Origin: CAVOAK01 sp965217615
GTDB lineage: Bacteria > Pseudomonadota > Alphaproteobacteria > UBA8366 > CAVOAK01
Direction of reading: 5' to 3'
Assembly: GCA_965217615.1 (NCBI GenBank)
Contig: CBDCIT010000040.1
Coordinates: 1-64,000 of the forward strand
Length of the DNA stretch: 64,000 nucleotides
The position numbers were made by a program, and so were the translations under genes. Numbering within the stretch: the stretch's first letter is position 1; each line of letters begins with the position of its first letter. The notes under the pieces were generated by a model, which had not been told where the DNA came from, made no database searches, and was given only the letters and a program-made list of their open reading frames with translations. This document shows positions 36,001 through 46,333 of this stretch, in pieces.

Positions 36001-37394
36001 GGCTGTGTCTCGAAAGTGGTGGAAATTTGAGGATGGCGTAATCTCCGGGTGACAAGACAACCACCCAACCGGCGGCTAGCACCGCCAAGGAGATCACGCC
36101 ATGAAGAACACTACCGAGACTTCCGCGCTTTCGCTACTGGCCAATGACGCCGGCTATGATCCGCTCGAGGACCGGCTGCAGGAGAACATCAGATCCACGA
36201 TCGAGGCCGTTTTTGAGGAGGAACTTGCGCAGTTTCTCGGGCGCTGCCGATACGGTCGAGAGGACGCGCTTCGGCAAGGGTATCGGAACGGGCACCGGGA
36301 GCGGCAACTGACGGGGACATTCGGGACCGAGAGGGTGAGCGTGCCGCGTGCACGGATCGTTGAGGAAGACGGTCGGGCGTCGGAATGGCGTTCGCGGGCG
36401 CTGCCGCGCTACCAGCGGCTGACCAGAAAGGCCGAGGCGCTGATCGCTTCGGTGTATCTGTCCGGAACCAACACGCGGCGGGTGAAACGCGCGCTGTTCG
36501 GGCTCTTCCGGGGTGCTGTGAGCAAGGACGTTGTGAGCCGGGCGTGGCGCAAGGTGAAGGTCGATTGGGACGCCTGGTGCAGCCGTGGCCTCGCGGATGA
36601 GGATATCGTTCGGCTGATCCTTGACGGTACTGTGATCAAGACCCGACTGGATCGCAAGGCCACCAACATCTCGGTTCTCGCGGCTATAGGGGTGCGCCGG
36701 GATGGCCAGAAGGTCTTGCTTTCGATCGGGAATATGGGCGGAGAAAGCCAGGCGGCGTGGCGCCAGTTCCTCGACGACCTTGATGCGCGTGGACTGAAAC
36801 GGCCCGGGTTTGTCATCGTCGATGGCGCGCCGGGACTGGAGGCGGCTCTGTCGGCGCTTTGGGGCGATGACCTTCCCGTTCAACGCTGCACCGTGCACAA
36901 GCACCGCAACCTTCTGGGTCATGCTCCCAAACACATGCATGACGAGCTGAGCGAAGATTACCGCGATATGATCTATGCCGACACTGCCTCCGAGGTGGAA
37001 ACCCGCCGCAAGGCGTTTGTCCGCAAGTGGCGGCTGAAATGCAGGGCCGTCGCGGACAGCCTCGCAGAAGCGGGCGACAAGCTCTTTACCTTCACGCGCC
37101 TGTCCAAGAGCCAATGGAAATCAGCCCGAACGACCAACGCCATTGAGCGTCTCAACGAGGAGTTCAAGCGCCGGATCAAAACACAGACCGTGCTGCCGTG
37201 TCCCGAAACAGTGCCGATGCTCCTCTGGGCGCTCCTCGCTTCCGGCCAAATCCAGATGCGCAAAGTCGATGGATGGGAAACCCTCGATCAGCTAATCGCC
37301 GACGAAACCCTTGACCGAGCGGCCTGACCGCCGCAAAACTCAGCCCGCTCGGAGAGGCGCCAAAACCAATTTCCACCACTTTCGAGATACAACC
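36001..37394 (+). mobile_element. IS256-family insertion sequence, copy 3
   Basis: 1394 bp, same orientation as copy 2, flanked by the 8-bp direct repeat CGGCTGGA (35993-36000 and 37395-37402). Its right inverted repeat has one change (CGAGATAC for CGAGACAC). Inserted between the AsnC remnant and the first M19 gene, disrupting no recognised frame. Confidence 0.95.
36101..37327 (+). CDS. IS256-family (mutator-type) transposase
   Basis: 408 residues, intact, with DRLQEN where copies 1 and 2 have DRLREN. DDE residues are preserved (LILDGTVIK, FVIVDGAPG, NAIERLNEEF). Confidence 0.95.
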   Translation: MKNTTETSALSLLANDAGYDPLEDRLQENIRSTIEAVFEEELAQFLGRCRYGREDALRQGYRNGHRERQLTGTFGTERVSVPRARIVEEDGRASEWRSRALPRYQRLTRKAEALIASVYLSGTNTRRVKRALFGLFRGAVSKDVVSRAWRKVKVDWDAWCSRGLADEDIVRLILDGTVIKTRLDRKATNISVLAAIGVRRDGQKVLLSIGNMGGESQAAWRQFLDDLDARGLKRPGFVIVDGAPGLEAALSALWGDDLPVQRCTVHKHRNLLGHAPKHMHDELSEDYRDMIYADTASEVETRRKAFVRKWRLKCRAVADSLAEAGDKLFTFTRLSKSQWKSARTTNAIERLNEEFKRRIKTQTVLPCPETVPMLLWALLASGQIQMRKVDGWETLDQLIADETLDRAA

Positions 37395-37558
37395 CGGCTG
37401 GATCTCACTCACAATCCGAATTTGTCCCGTGCTTTTACTTCGCGACGGTCCGTTATTCCGGACGTTCACGCAATGCGCTTTGAATTTGTGCTGCGGCGAC
37501 AGGCGATCGACCAAGTACACTCAGGATCAGCAAACCACTTCAGTATAGAGAGGCTGAC

Positions 37559-38578
37559 ATGAGTGAAACACTCGTCGATACAAAGGCGGACTGGGGCGTA
37601 TCAGAGGCAGCGGTGCGCGTGCACCGCGAGGCATACGTATGGGACAACACGCTGCCGTGGCTCGACAAGGCGCAGCCGGCAACACGCCAGGGCCTTCTCC
37701 CGCGCATGAAGGCATCTGGATATGACGTGGTGTCGTTGACGCTCGGTTTCGATCTCACAAGCCTGCCGGAAATGGTGCAGAAGATCGCCAAGGAGCGGGC
37801 CTATTTCCTGGCCCACAGCGATGACTATGTGCTGGTCGGGACGGCCGAGGACATCGAACGTGCCAAGCGCGAGGACAAGCTCGGTATCATCTTCCACTTC
37901 CAGGGCAGTAACCCCGTAAATTACGACATCAATATGGTGGCGACCTACTACCAGCTCGGCATTCGCCACATGCTGATGGCCTACAACCTGCGCAACGCCG
38001 TCGGCGACGGCTGCAAGGAGCGCACGAACGAAGGTCTGTCGCGCTTTGGCGTGCAGCTCGTTGAGGAGATGAACCGGGTCGGCATGGTGGTCGACTGCAC
38101 CCATACCGGCCACAAGACCACCATGGAAGTGATGGAGGTCTCCAAGGCACCCGTGGTGTTCAGCCATTCCAACCCGAACGCGCTGAAGGATCATCCCCGC
38201 AACATCGCCGACGACCAGATCAAGGCCTGCGCCAAGACGGGTGGCGTGATGGGCGTCAACGGCGTCGGCATCTTCCTTGGCGACAACGACAACTCAACGG
38301 AGAACCAGATCCGCCACGTCGACTATCTGGTCCAGATGGTGGGCCCGGATCATGTCGGCTTCGCGCTTGACCTGGCCCTTCACTCGGCAACGTCGGGCCC
38401 TGGGCAATTGAACCCGCCGGCGCCGGGCGATGTGCCATGGCCTGAGATCAAGTATGTTCAACCCGAGCAGATGCCGGCCTTCACCGAAGGCTTGCTAAAG
38501 CAGGGTTACAAAGACGCAGACATAGCCAACATCCTTGGCGGCAATTGGCTCAGGATTGCCAAGCAGGTCTGGAAGTAA
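37559..38578 (+). CDS. M19 dipeptidase-like protein lacking part of the zinc site (paralogue 1)
   Basis: 339 residues, a TIM-barrel protein of the membrane-dipeptidase family but without signal peptide. Family features retained are His182 (VDCTHTGHKTTM), His203 (VVFSHSNPNAL), the Arg in HPRNIADDQ and Asp271 (VGFALD). The usual HxD near the N-terminus is absent (VWDNTLPW) and the bridging Glu is Gln115 (FHFQGSNPV), so a normal two-zinc centre cannot form. A role other than dipeptide hydrolysis, or a one-metal mechanism, is likely. A second paralogue with the same changes is at 48504. ATG at 37559 is preceded by AGAGAGG. Confidence 0.85.
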   Translation: MSETLVDTKADWGVSEAAVRVHREAYVWDNTLPWLDKAQPATRQGLLPRMKASGYDVVSLTLGFDLTSLPEMVQKIAKERAYFLAHSDDYVLVGTAEDIERAKREDKLGIIFHFQGSNPVNYDINMVATYYQLGIRHMLMAYNLRNAVGDGCKERTNEGLSRFGVQLVEEMNRVGMVVDCTHTGHKTTMEVMEVSKAPVVFSHSNPNALKDHPRNIADDQIKACAKTGGVMGVNGVGIFLGDNDNSTENQIRHVDYLVQMVGPDHVGFALDLALHSATSGPGQLNPPAPGDVPWPEIKYVQPEQMPAFTEGLLKQGYKDADIANILGGNWLRIAKQVWK

Positions 38579-38631
38579 CGGTCCGTCTCAGACGAACCAT
38601 ACCAATGCGGCCGCATAAGAATCTCGATGCA

Positions 38632-40014
38632 CTAAGTGCCGGCGGATACCGCGGCGCGTTCGGCTTCGGGTTTAGGTGGATGTCTGAGGCGCAGGCTCCA
38701 CAGATAGGATCCGGCGCCGACACAGATATTTGCGACGGCCGCTGCGGCGAACGCGCCGGTGATGCCATAAAGCCAAGCCCCTAGATGGGCCAGCGGCACA
38801 TAGAGCACGAACGTACGGGCGACGGTCATGACGACTGTCGGCAGCGGGTTGCCAAGCGCGCTGAAAATTGAGCTCGCAGTCAGCATGACGCCAAAAGTGC
38901 CGTAGGTCACCGGTACCAGGAACAAGTACGTGGTGGCGACATCGACGACGGCCGGATTGTCGTCGAACAGGGCTATCATCGGCCGAGCCGACGCAGCAAA
39001 CGCCAGTGCCACGATGACCCCGCAGATCATGCAGTAGAGATAACAATACTGTGTTGCTTTGTAGACGCGGTCATAGGCGCCAGCGCCCCAGTTTTGGCCG
39101 ACGAAGGGGGCGACGCCGAAGGCGAGCGCCATAAACGGAATGATGGCGAACGTTTCGATCCGCGAGACGACACCAAATCCGGCGACCGCTTCCGCACCGA
39201 AGCCGGCCATTAGGCTGGTGATAAACGCCAGGGAGAGCGGCGTGATCAAGGTCGTCGCGGCGGCCGGCGCGCCGACATGTATGATTCCCTTCCAGGACTC
39301 CACAACTTCCCGGAATTTCGGCCACCCGAGGTCAATCATCCGGTCGCGAAAATGGAGAATCAGCAGTGCCGCCGTGAAGGTCGTCGCGCGCGAGGCGACC
39401 GACGCCAGGGCGGCACCCTTCAAGCCAAGCTCGGGGAAGCCGAGAAGTCCGAAAATCAGAATCGGATCGAGAATGATATTGACCGCCGAACCGCCGCTCA
39501 TGATGAGGCTCGGCGTTCGTGTGTCGCCCGTTGCTCTGATCGCACTGGAGCCGACGATGGGCACGACGACGAAAACCATCCCGAAATACCAGATGTGCAT
39601 GTAGCCGCGGATTTCTTCCAGAACATCCGCTTCCGCGCCAAGGATGTTGAACAGCGGATCGATCGTCGAAAGACCAACAACGATAACAGTCGCGACAAAG
39701 GTGATCGACAATATCAGGCTGTCGGTCGTCAGCCGGCTCACCTTCCGCTGATTACCTTCGCCGATCGCCCGTGCGATCACTGACGATGCGCCGACACCCA
39801 TGCCAACAGCGATGCTTTGCACGACCATCATGATGGGAAAAATGAAGCTGAGTGCGGCGAGTTCGAGCGTCCCCAACTGCGCGACAAAGTAGGTGTCGGC
39901 AATAATGTTGACGGATATCGCGAGCAATCCCCAAAGCATTGGGAAAGCGAGCCATACGACTTGCGACGCAATTGCGCCCTCGGTCAGTAATGCCGTCTTG
40001 CCGTCAACCTTCAT
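38632..40014 (-). CDS. MATE-family multidrug/metabolite exporter
   Basis: 460 residues with twelve membrane helices in two MatE repeats. The first repeat shows LAFPMLWGLLAISVNIIADT and VGMGVGASSVIARAIGEGNQ; the second shows PLSLAFITSLMAGFGAEAVA and GVAPFVGQNWGAGAYDRVYK. MATE proteins export cationic drugs or metabolites against Na+ or H+ entry across the inner membrane. The gene is convergent with M19 paralogue 1 and divergent from the CoA-transferase genes. Substrate unknown. Confidence 0.92.
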   Translation of the reverse strand: MKVDGKTALLTEGAIASQVVWLAFPMLWGLLAISVNIIADTYFVAQLGTLELAALSFIFPIMMVVQSIAVGMGVGASSVIARAIGEGNQRKVSRLTTDSLILSITFVATVIVVGLSTIDPLFNILGAEADVLEEIRGYMHIWYFGMVFVVVPIVGSSAIRATGDTRTPSLIMSGGSAVNIILDPILIFGLLGFPELGLKGAALASVASRATTFTAALLILHFRDRMIDLGWPKFREVVESWKGIIHVGAPAAATTLITPLSLAFITSLMAGFGAEAVAGFGVVSRIETFAIIPFMALAFGVAPFVGQNWGAGAYDRVYKATQYCYLYCMICGVIVALAFAASARPMIALFDDNPAVVDVATTYLFLVPVTYGTFGVMLTASSIFSALGNPLPTVVMTVARTFVLYVPLAHLGAWLYGITGAFAAAAVANICVGAGSYLWSLRLRHPPKPEAERAAVSAGT

Positions 40015-40154
40015 TCGTGCGTGTTCTTTCGTCGACGGCCAAGAAGACGTCGGTTGCCCGACGCAGCGCCGTTCCTATGGTGTTTGCTGCTTCAGATTGG
40101 CTAGACTAGCCTCAATTGTGCGGGGAGTGTTTATGCAATTCCTGGACGGCGTCA

Positions 40155-40865
40155 ATGATCGATAAGCGAGTTGAATCGTTGGAGCGGGCGGTCGCAGGAA
40201 TCAGCGATGGGTCCGTCGTCCTGACCGGTGGGTTCGGTCAAGCCGGCAATCCGACCGATCTGATCCACGCGCTGATCGACCAGGGCTCAAAGGATCTTAC
40301 GGTCGTCAACAACAATGCGGGCAACGCGCATATCGGGCTGGCCGCGTTGCTGGAGACGGGCCGGGTTCGCAAGATGATCTGCACCTACCCGCGTTCGACC
40401 GATTCCGAAGTCATCACCGAACTTTATCGCGAGGGAAGGATCGAACTTGAAATCGTGCCGCAGGGAACGCTTTCCGAGCGCCTGCGCGCTGCCGGCGCCG
40501 GCATCGGCGGGTTCTACACGCCGACCACAATTGGCACGCCGCTGGCCGACGGCAAAGAAGTTCGGACGATCGACGGCAAGGACTATGTACTCGAATACGC
40601 GCTTGCGGCCGACGTCGCGCTTGTTAAGGCCGAGTGCGGCGACCGCTGGGGCAACTTGACTTATAACAAAGGCGCCCGCAATTTTGGGCCGCTGATGTGT
40701 ATGGCGGCGCGGACCACCATCGTTCAAGTCCACAGGTTTGTAGACCTTGGATCGCTCGATCCCGAACAGGTCGTGACGCCCGGTATATTTGTCGATCGCG
40801 TCATCGAAATTGGCGATCCGATCGACGAGCGCGTTGAGATCGAACAACAGAAGATGGCCGGATGA
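40155..40865 (+). CDS. 3-oxoacid CoA-transferase, subunit A
   Basis: 236 residues from the ATG at 40155; the frame extends 39 bases upstream but that part looks non-coding. Family I CoA-transferase alpha subunit with GSVVLTGGFGQAGNPTDLIH (the glycine-rich CoA-binding turn) and GGFYTPTTIGTPLADGKEVR. With subunit B it moves CoA between an acyl-CoA such as succinyl-CoA and a 3-oxoacid, as in acetoacetate use or the 3-oxoadipate pathway (PcaI/PcaJ). The exact acid is undetermined. It overlaps subunit B by ATGA. Confidence 0.92.
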   Translation: MIDKRVESLERAVAGISDGSVVLTGGFGQAGNPTDLIHALIDQGSKDLTVVNNNAGNAHIGLAALLETGRVRKMICTYPRSTDSEVITELYREGRIELEIVPQGTLSERLRAAGAGIGGFYTPTTIGTPLADGKEVRTIDGKDYVLEYALAADVALVKAECGDRWGNLTYNKGARNFGPLMCMAARTTIVQVHRFVDLGSLDPEQVVTPGIFVDRVIEIGDPIDERVEIEQQKMAG

Positions 40866-41554
40866 ACGCTTCAATGACGAATGGGCGGTTGAATCGCCGG
40901 CAGATCGCTTGGCGTGTCGCCCAGGATATTCACGATGGTGCCTGCGTGAACCTAGGCATCGGCATGCCGGTTCTGGTCGGCAACTACCTTCCCGACGACC
41001 GCGAGATCATATTGCATAGTGAGAACGGGATCCTGGGAATGGGACCCGCTCCGGCGCCGGGCGAGGAGGATTACGAACTTACAAACGCCTCGAAGGGTCC
41101 AGTGACGCTGCTCGACGGCGGCTCGTTCGTTCACCAGGCCGATTCCTTCGCGATGATCCGCGGCGGCCACATCGATATCTGTGTCATGGGCGTGTTCCAG
41201 GTCAGCGCGTCGGGCGATCTGGCCAACTGGTCGACTGGCGGGCCAGATGCGATCCCAGGCGTCGGTGGCGCGATGGATCTGGCAATCGGCGCAAAGCGCG
41301 TATTTGTCATGACCGAGCACACGACGCGGGCCGGCGAGCCCAAGATCGTCGAGCACTGCAGCTACCCGTTGACCGGCGCCGGCGTCGTTTCATCGATCTA
41401 TTCCAACATCGCCGTCATTGATATAACCGGCGAAGGCCTCGTTGTCCGCGAGAAGCTGGCAGGGCTTGAGCTCGACGATGTTCAGAGCGTGACCGGCGCG
41501 CCGGTCCGCCTCGCCAACGATTGGCAAACCTTGGATGTTCCAGACATTGCTTGA
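40862..41554 (+). CDS. 3-oxoacid CoA-transferase, subunit B
   Basis: 230 residues. The catalytic glutamate is in LHSENGILGMGPAP, the family I signature. Other conserved stretches are VNLGIGMPVLVGNYL and MDLAIGAKRVFVMTEHTT. It starts within the stop of subunit A (ATGA), so the two subunits are made together. It stands upstream of the fused ABC exporter with a 90-base gap. Confidence 0.93.
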   Translation: MNASMTNGRLNRRQIAWRVAQDIHDGACVNLGIGMPVLVGNYLPDDREIILHSENGILGMGPAPAPGEEDYELTNASKGPVTLLDGGSFVHQADSFAMIRGGHIDICVMGVFQVSASGDLANWSTGGPDAIPGVGGAMDLAIGAKRVFVMTEHTTRAGEPKIVEHCSYPLTGAGVVSSIYSNIAVIDITGEGLVVREKLAGLELDDVQSVTGAPVRLANDWQTLDVPDIA

Positions 41555-41643
41555 TGTTTCCCGCCTCCGTGGCCGCGCCTGTTGTAATTTATCGTTGGGA
41601 CGCGGAATTGTGCGTCCGCCTTTGCGCGCGTTGAGGTGTCGGC

Positions 41644-44600
41644 ATGTATCTTGATCGCCGGCTCTGGGCGTTCACTGAAGGCGTTCGGGGTCGCATCGCT
41701 TTTTCGGTACTCGTCGGCCTGATTGCCGCGACAGTGGGGATTGCACGCCTGGCGTTGCTGGGATGGCTGTTGGCGAAAGTCTTCCACGGCGATGCGGTGG
41801 AAACCTTCGTTGGTCCGTTCGCTGCTGTCGCCGGCGTTATGGTGCTGCGAGGCCTGCTTGAATATTGGCGCACGATGATTGCCCATCGCACGGCGGCAAA
41901 GGTCCAGCTCCACGTTCGTAAGCTTCTCTATGACAAAGTGACCGCGCTCGGTCCGGCCTATTTCGGGTTGGAGCGGACGGGTAGCGTGATCTTGACGATG
42001 ATCGACGGCATCGAGCAACTCGAGACCTATTTTGGCCAATATCTGCCGCAGATTGTCGTCGCTGTATTGATGCCTGTTGGCATCTTCGCGTTCGTGGCGT
42101 TTCTCGATCTGCCGGCGGCAAGCGTGCTGTTTGCCTTCGCTTTGTTAACGCTCATTGCGCCATCTGTGTTTCACAGCTGGAACACAAGAAACAGCCGTGC
42201 GCGAAACACTGCGTATAAAGGATTTAGTGCGGAATTCTTGGATTCGGTACAGGGTCTTGCCACGCTGAAAGCGTTTGGCCAGGCGCGCGGACGGGCGGAT
42301 CTCTTGGCCCGCAAGGCCAAGGATGTGTTTGACAGTACGATGTGGGTGCTGGCGACAAATACGCTCGCACGCGGCATTACGGACACCGGGATCGCGGTCG
42401 CGGCGGCAAGTACGCTGACGCTCGGCGCCTTTCGTGTGTCTTCGGGCGCAATGAGCCTGGAGGCGTTGCTTGTCATCCTGATGATGGGCGTCGAAGTATT
42501 TAGGCCGTTGCGCGATCTGCGCATGATTTTGCACCAGGGAATGACGGGCCAAGCCGCTGCCGAGGGCGTCCTGGCGCTGCTCGCCGCTGAGCCGCAAATC
42601 CACGACCCGAGCCAGATGCCGGTTCTCGCGGACTCGCTGGCGCCGAGCGTCGAGTTCCGCAATGTGACGTTTGCCTATCCCCAACGCGAACAAGCGGCAA
42701 ACCGTGACCTGAACTTTCGCGTCGCTTCTGGAGAGCGAGTCGGCGTCGTTGGCCACAGTGGCGCTGGCAAATCAACGATCGTGCGCTTGCTGCTGCGGTT
42801 GTACGATTCCGATGAAGGGGCGGTCTTAATCGGCGGCCAAGACATCCGCGACCAATCGCTCGACGACCTGCGTTCCAGGCTCGCGGTAGTCAATCAGGAT
42901 ACCTATCTGTTCCACGGAACCGTCGAAGATAACCTGCGCTTCGGCAAGCCGACGGCCCGCGTGGAAGAACTCGAAGACGCGGCGCGGACGGCCAACGCGC
43001 ATGAGTTCATCAGCCGCCTGCCCCATGGCTATCAAACCGTCGTCGGCGAGCGCGGTATCCGCCTGTCCGGCGGACAGCGTCAACGCATAGCGATCGCCCG
43101 TGCGCTTTTGCGCGATACGCCGATCCTGGTTCTCGATGAAGCGCTTTCTGCAGTGGACGCGGAAAGCGAGGCGGTTATCCAAGAAGCGCTCGACCGCCTC
43201 ATGCGCGGCCGCACGACCCTTGTTTTTGCCCACCGCTTGTCCAGTGTCATCGGCGCCGACCGAATACTCGTGCTCGATGACGGCCACGTCGTCGAAAGTG
43301 GGACGCACGGTGAACTGATGGCGTCCGGCGGCGCCTATTACGGTTTGATGGCGATGCAGGCCCAAGACACCGACGCCGAGCACGAGCTGATCGATATCGG
43401 CGTGGCTGACGAAGGCGATGCGGCGGCTGAGTTTGACCAGCTGGCCTACACCGACGCCGTTCAGTCGGAGCCGACCGATGCCATACTGCGTGCCGAAGGC
43501 ATGGGCTGGCTGCGGGCGACGATTGAGCTGCTTCGACTGGTGAAATCGGAGAAGCTGAGACTCGTTGCGACGTTTCTGTTCGGCGTCGGACGCGTTTGCG
43601 CTTTGATCGGAATCGGCGTCTTGAGCGCACTCATCGTTGCAGCGGTCAAGGCCGATGAGCCGTTCGGCGGCCTCGTCGTGGCCTTAGCAATCACCGCACC
43701 GCTGGCGGGCATCCTGCACTGGTTTGAGTCCTGGCTCGCCCACGATATGGCCTATCGGCTGTTGGCGGTCATGCGTATCGCGCTGTTCCGGAAACTTGAC
43801 GAGTTGGCCCCTGCCTACTTGGTGCGGCGGCGCACAGGCGATCTCGTTGCGATGGCGACCCAGGATGTCGAAACCGTCGAGTTCTTCTTCGCTCATACGG
43901 TTGCACCGGCCTTCGTCGCGATACTGGTGCCGGCCGTCGTCATTGGTTCGCTCGTCGTCTTTGGATGGCAGATGGCCGCTGCGCTAACGCCGTTTCTCGT
44001 GCTCGTTGGCTTGAGTCCTTTTCTCATGCGGCATCGCGTCGATACCCTGGGCTCGCGGGCGCGTGAGGCCCTGGGAGAACTGAACGCGCATGCCGTCGAC
44101 ACCGTTCAGGGGTTGAGCGAGATCGTTGCTTTTCAGCAGACCGAGCAGCGGGGCGAGGCCTTTCTCGATCGCGTCCGCAGACATCATCGTCTGCGCCTAC
44201 CATTCTTCAGCGATCTGACAATCCAAACCTCATTGCTGGAGGTCGCGACGGGTTTGGGTGGTCTTGCCATCGTCATGTCCGGTGCTTGGCTGGTCGCCAA
44301 CGGCGAACTTGAAAGCGGTATGCTGCCGCTCCTGACGTTGTTGGCGATGTCGGCCTTTCTACCGGTTTCCGAGATCGCCAACATCGGTCGGCAACTCGCC
44401 GATACGCTGGGCTCGACGCGGCGCATCTACGCGGTGCATGCCGAGGAGCCGCCGGTAAAAGACGGACCCTATGACGAGGCCTCCCGCGTCGGACACGCGG
44501 TGTCGCTTGAGATGGAGCATGTCGATTTCCGTTATTTCGGCGCGAACCGTCTTGCCGCGTCTGACGTATCGTTCTCCGTTCCCGCCGGCAGTACCGTGGC

Positions 44601-45264
44601 TTTGGTTGGGCCGTCGGGCGCCGGCAAAACGACGCTTGCCCACCTTTTCATGCGATTTTGGGATCCCGAGCGCGGCGTCGTCCACATGGACGATCGTGAA
44701 ATCCGCGACTACAAACTCGACCACTTGCGGTCGCAAATTGCGCTCGTCGCCCAGGACACCTTCCTGTTCAACGACACGCTGCGAGCGAACGTCGCGATTG
44801 CAAGGCCTGAGGCCAGCGGCGCCGAAATCGAACTGGCCATCGAGCGAGCCGCACTCTCCGAGTTCGTGAGTTCGCTCCCCGACGACCTCGACACACGTGT
44901 CGGCGAGCGGGGCGTGCGGCTCTCCGGCGGGCAGCGTCAACGGGTTGCCATCGCCCGCGCCTTCCTTAAGGACGCGCCGGTCATCATCCTCGACGAAGCG
45001 ACCTCGCATCTTGACGCTGTCAACGAACAGTCGGTCCGCCATTCGCTGGAGGACCTGATGAGCGAGCGCACGACAATCGTCATCGCCCACCGGCTCTCCA
45101 CGGTCCGCAGCGCCGACCACATCGTGGTCTTGGACGAGGGCAAAGTCGTGGAAAACGGTACCCATGGCGAGCTCTTGGCTCGTCGCGGACTCTATGCGCG
45201 TCTGGTCGCACGACAACTAGCCGGCGCGGCCTTACCGGCCGCGGAAGTCACTGCCGCCGACTAG
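41644..45264 (+). CDS. Fused tandem ABC exporter (two TMD-NBD halves in one chain)
   Basis: 1206 residues, two complete type I ABC exporter halves joined head to tail, resembling a CydD-CydC or MsbA-type heterodimer in one chain. Half 1: membrane domain ~20-310, Walker A GHSGAGKST at ~370, signature LSGGQRQR at ~473, Walker B ILVLDEALSAVD. Half 2: membrane domain ~640-930, Walker A GPSGAGKTT at ~989, signature LSGGQRQR at ~1093, Walker B IILDEATSHLD. Walker B in half 1 ends DEALSA and in half 2 DEATSH, both with the catalytic Glu. It probably exports a thiol, peptide or lipid; the cargo cannot be told. Some alphaproteobacteria carry similar fusions. Confidence 0.88.
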   Translation: MYLDRRLWAFTEGVRGRIAFSVLVGLIAATVGIARLALLGWLLAKVFHGDAVETFVGPFAAVAGVMVLRGLLEYWRTMIAHRTAAKVQLHVRKLLYDKVTALGPAYFGLERTGSVILTMIDGIEQLETYFGQYLPQIVVAVLMPVGIFAFVAFLDLPAASVLFAFALLTLIAPSVFHSWNTRNSRARNTAYKGFSAEFLDSVQGLATLKAFGQARGRADLLARKAKDVFDSTMWVLATNTLARGITDTGIAVAAASTLTLGAFRVSSGAMSLEALLVILMMGVEVFRPLRDLRMILHQGMTGQAAAEGVLALLAAEPQIHDPSQMPVLADSLAPSVEFRNVTFAYPQREQAANRDLNFRVASGERVGVVGHSGAGKSTIVRLLLRLYDSDEGAVLIGGQDIRDQSLDDLRSRLAVVNQDTYLFHGTVEDNLRFGKPTARVEELEDAARTANAHEFISRLPHGYQTVVGERGIRLSGGQRQRIAIARALLRDTPILVLDEALSAVDAESEAVIQEALDRLMRGRTTLVFAHRLSSVIGADRILVLDDGHVVESGTHGELMASGGAYYGLMAMQAQDTDAEHELIDIGVADEGDAAAEFDQLAYTDAVQSEPTDAILRAEGMGWLRATIELLRLVKSEKLRLVATFLFGVGRVCALIGIGVLSALIVAAVKADEPFGGLVVALAITAPLAGILHWFESWLAHDMAYRLLAVMRIALFRKLDELAPAYLVRRRTGDLVAMATQDVETVEFFFAHTVAPAFVAILVPAVVIGSLVVFGWQMAAALTPFLVLVGLSPFLMRHRVDTLGSRAREALGELNAHAVDTVQGLSEIVAFQQTEQRGEAFLDRVRRHHRLRLPFFSDLTIQTSLLEVATGLGGLAIVMSGAWLVANGELESGMLPLLTLLAMSAFLPVSEIANIGRQLADTLGSTRRIYAVHAEEPPVKDGPYDEASRVGHAVSLEMEHVDFRYFGANRLAASDVSFSVPAGSTVALVGPSGAGKTTLAHLFMRFWDPERGVVHMDDREIRDYKLDHLRSQIALVAQDTFLFNDTLRANVAIARPEASGAEIELAIERAALSEFVSSLPDDLDTRVGERGVRLSGGQRQRVAIARAFLKDAPVIILDEATSHLDAVNEQSVRHSLEDLMSERTTIVIAHRLSTVRSADHIVVLDEGKVVENGTHGELLARRGLYARLVARQLAGAALPAAEVTAAD

Positions 45265-45478
45265 ATCTCCCAAACTGGCAATGTTTGATGCCTGCTCGGT
45301 TTGGCTCTCCTTCCACACATGACCCAATCGGATGACGGCGTAGCCAATGCCGTGTAGCAAATGCCGACCGGTTGCCACGGCGGCTTAGTTGACCCTGGGC
45401 ACTTGATATGAACTAATCGAAACGCGGCGCCAAAAAATCAAGAAACTTCTCCGTCGTTGAAACCACAGGGAAAGATTC
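45265..45478. other. Intergenic stretch before the importer operon
   Basis: 214 bases with no coding frame recognised. It presumably contains the promoter of the importer operon. No convincing terminator follows the exporter gene. Confidence 0.4.
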
Positions 45479-46333
45479 GTGCGCGCTAACTGGGGCCTGA
45501 TTCTCGTACCGTCCTTCTTGATCGGGATGATCATGCTGATCTTCCCCCAAGTCGTCTTTCTGCGCGCGAGCTTCTTCGAAGATTTAGGCTTAGGCCTAAT
45601 TGGCGATGCGTTCAATTTTGCAAATTACATCGCTGCCTTCACGGATCCCTATTATACGGATGCCCTGATACTGAATTTCAAACTGTCGACGACGGTGGTT
45701 TTCCTGACCATCGCCGTTTCATTCCCGGTGGCCTATACGATTGCCCGGATGACCCCGAAATGGGCCATGCTCGTTCTGGCAGCCATTGTCGTCTCTGCAT
45801 TCGTATCGGTCGCGATCAAGGTCCTCGGCATTATCATTCTGTTTGCCGCCGATGGGCCGCTGGTGCAGGGGCTCAGGGGACTTGGCATCATTGGCGAACG
45901 GTTCGCCGTGATCGGCACCATGCCTGGCGTGATCGTCGGGCTAACGCATCTCGGTATCTCGTTCATGGTGCTGATGTTGTTCAGCGTGATCCAGACCGTA
46001 CCGAGGTATCTGGAAGAGGCGGCCGAAATCCATGGTGCGAAGCGCTGGCGGGTTTACTGGCGGGTGATTATCCCGCTCAGCCTGCCGGGTCTGATTAGTA
46101 CATCGCTCCTGCTCTTCAATATCATCATGGGTGCGTTCGTGTCGGCACTCATTCTGGGCGGTGGGAAAATCCTGACATTACCAGTGCTGATCCAGCAGTC
46201 GCTGTTGGTGCATGTTGAGTATGGCATGTCGGCAACGCTTTCAGCGCTGCTGCTGATCTTCGTTCTGTCGATCAATATCCTTTCGATTTATCTCGTGACG
46301 CGCGTTCGCGCGGCACGGCTGGCGGTCACATGA
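45479..46333 (+). CDS. ABC importer permease, PotB-like
   Basis: 284 residues from the GTG at 45479, six membrane helices. The cytoplasmic EAA loop that contacts the ATPase is clear: EEAAEIHGAKRWRVYWRVII. It is related to the permeases of spermidine/putrescine and other organic-cation importers. It is first in an operon with a second permease (ATGA overlap) and a binding protein. No ATPase gene is present here. Confidence 0.9.
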   Translation: MRANWGLILVPSFLIGMIMLIFPQVVFLRASFFEDLGLGLIGDAFNFANYIAAFTDPYYTDALILNFKLSTTVVFLTIAVSFPVAYTIARMTPKWAMLVLAAIVVSAFVSVAIKVLGIIILFAADGPLVQGLRGLGIIGERFAVIGTMPGVIVGLTHLGISFMVLMLFSVIQTVPRYLEEAAEIHGAKRWRVYWRVIIPLSLPGLISTSLLLFNIIMGAFVSALILGGGKILTLPVLIQQSLLVHVEYGMSATLSALLLIFVLSINILSIYLVTRVRAARLAVT

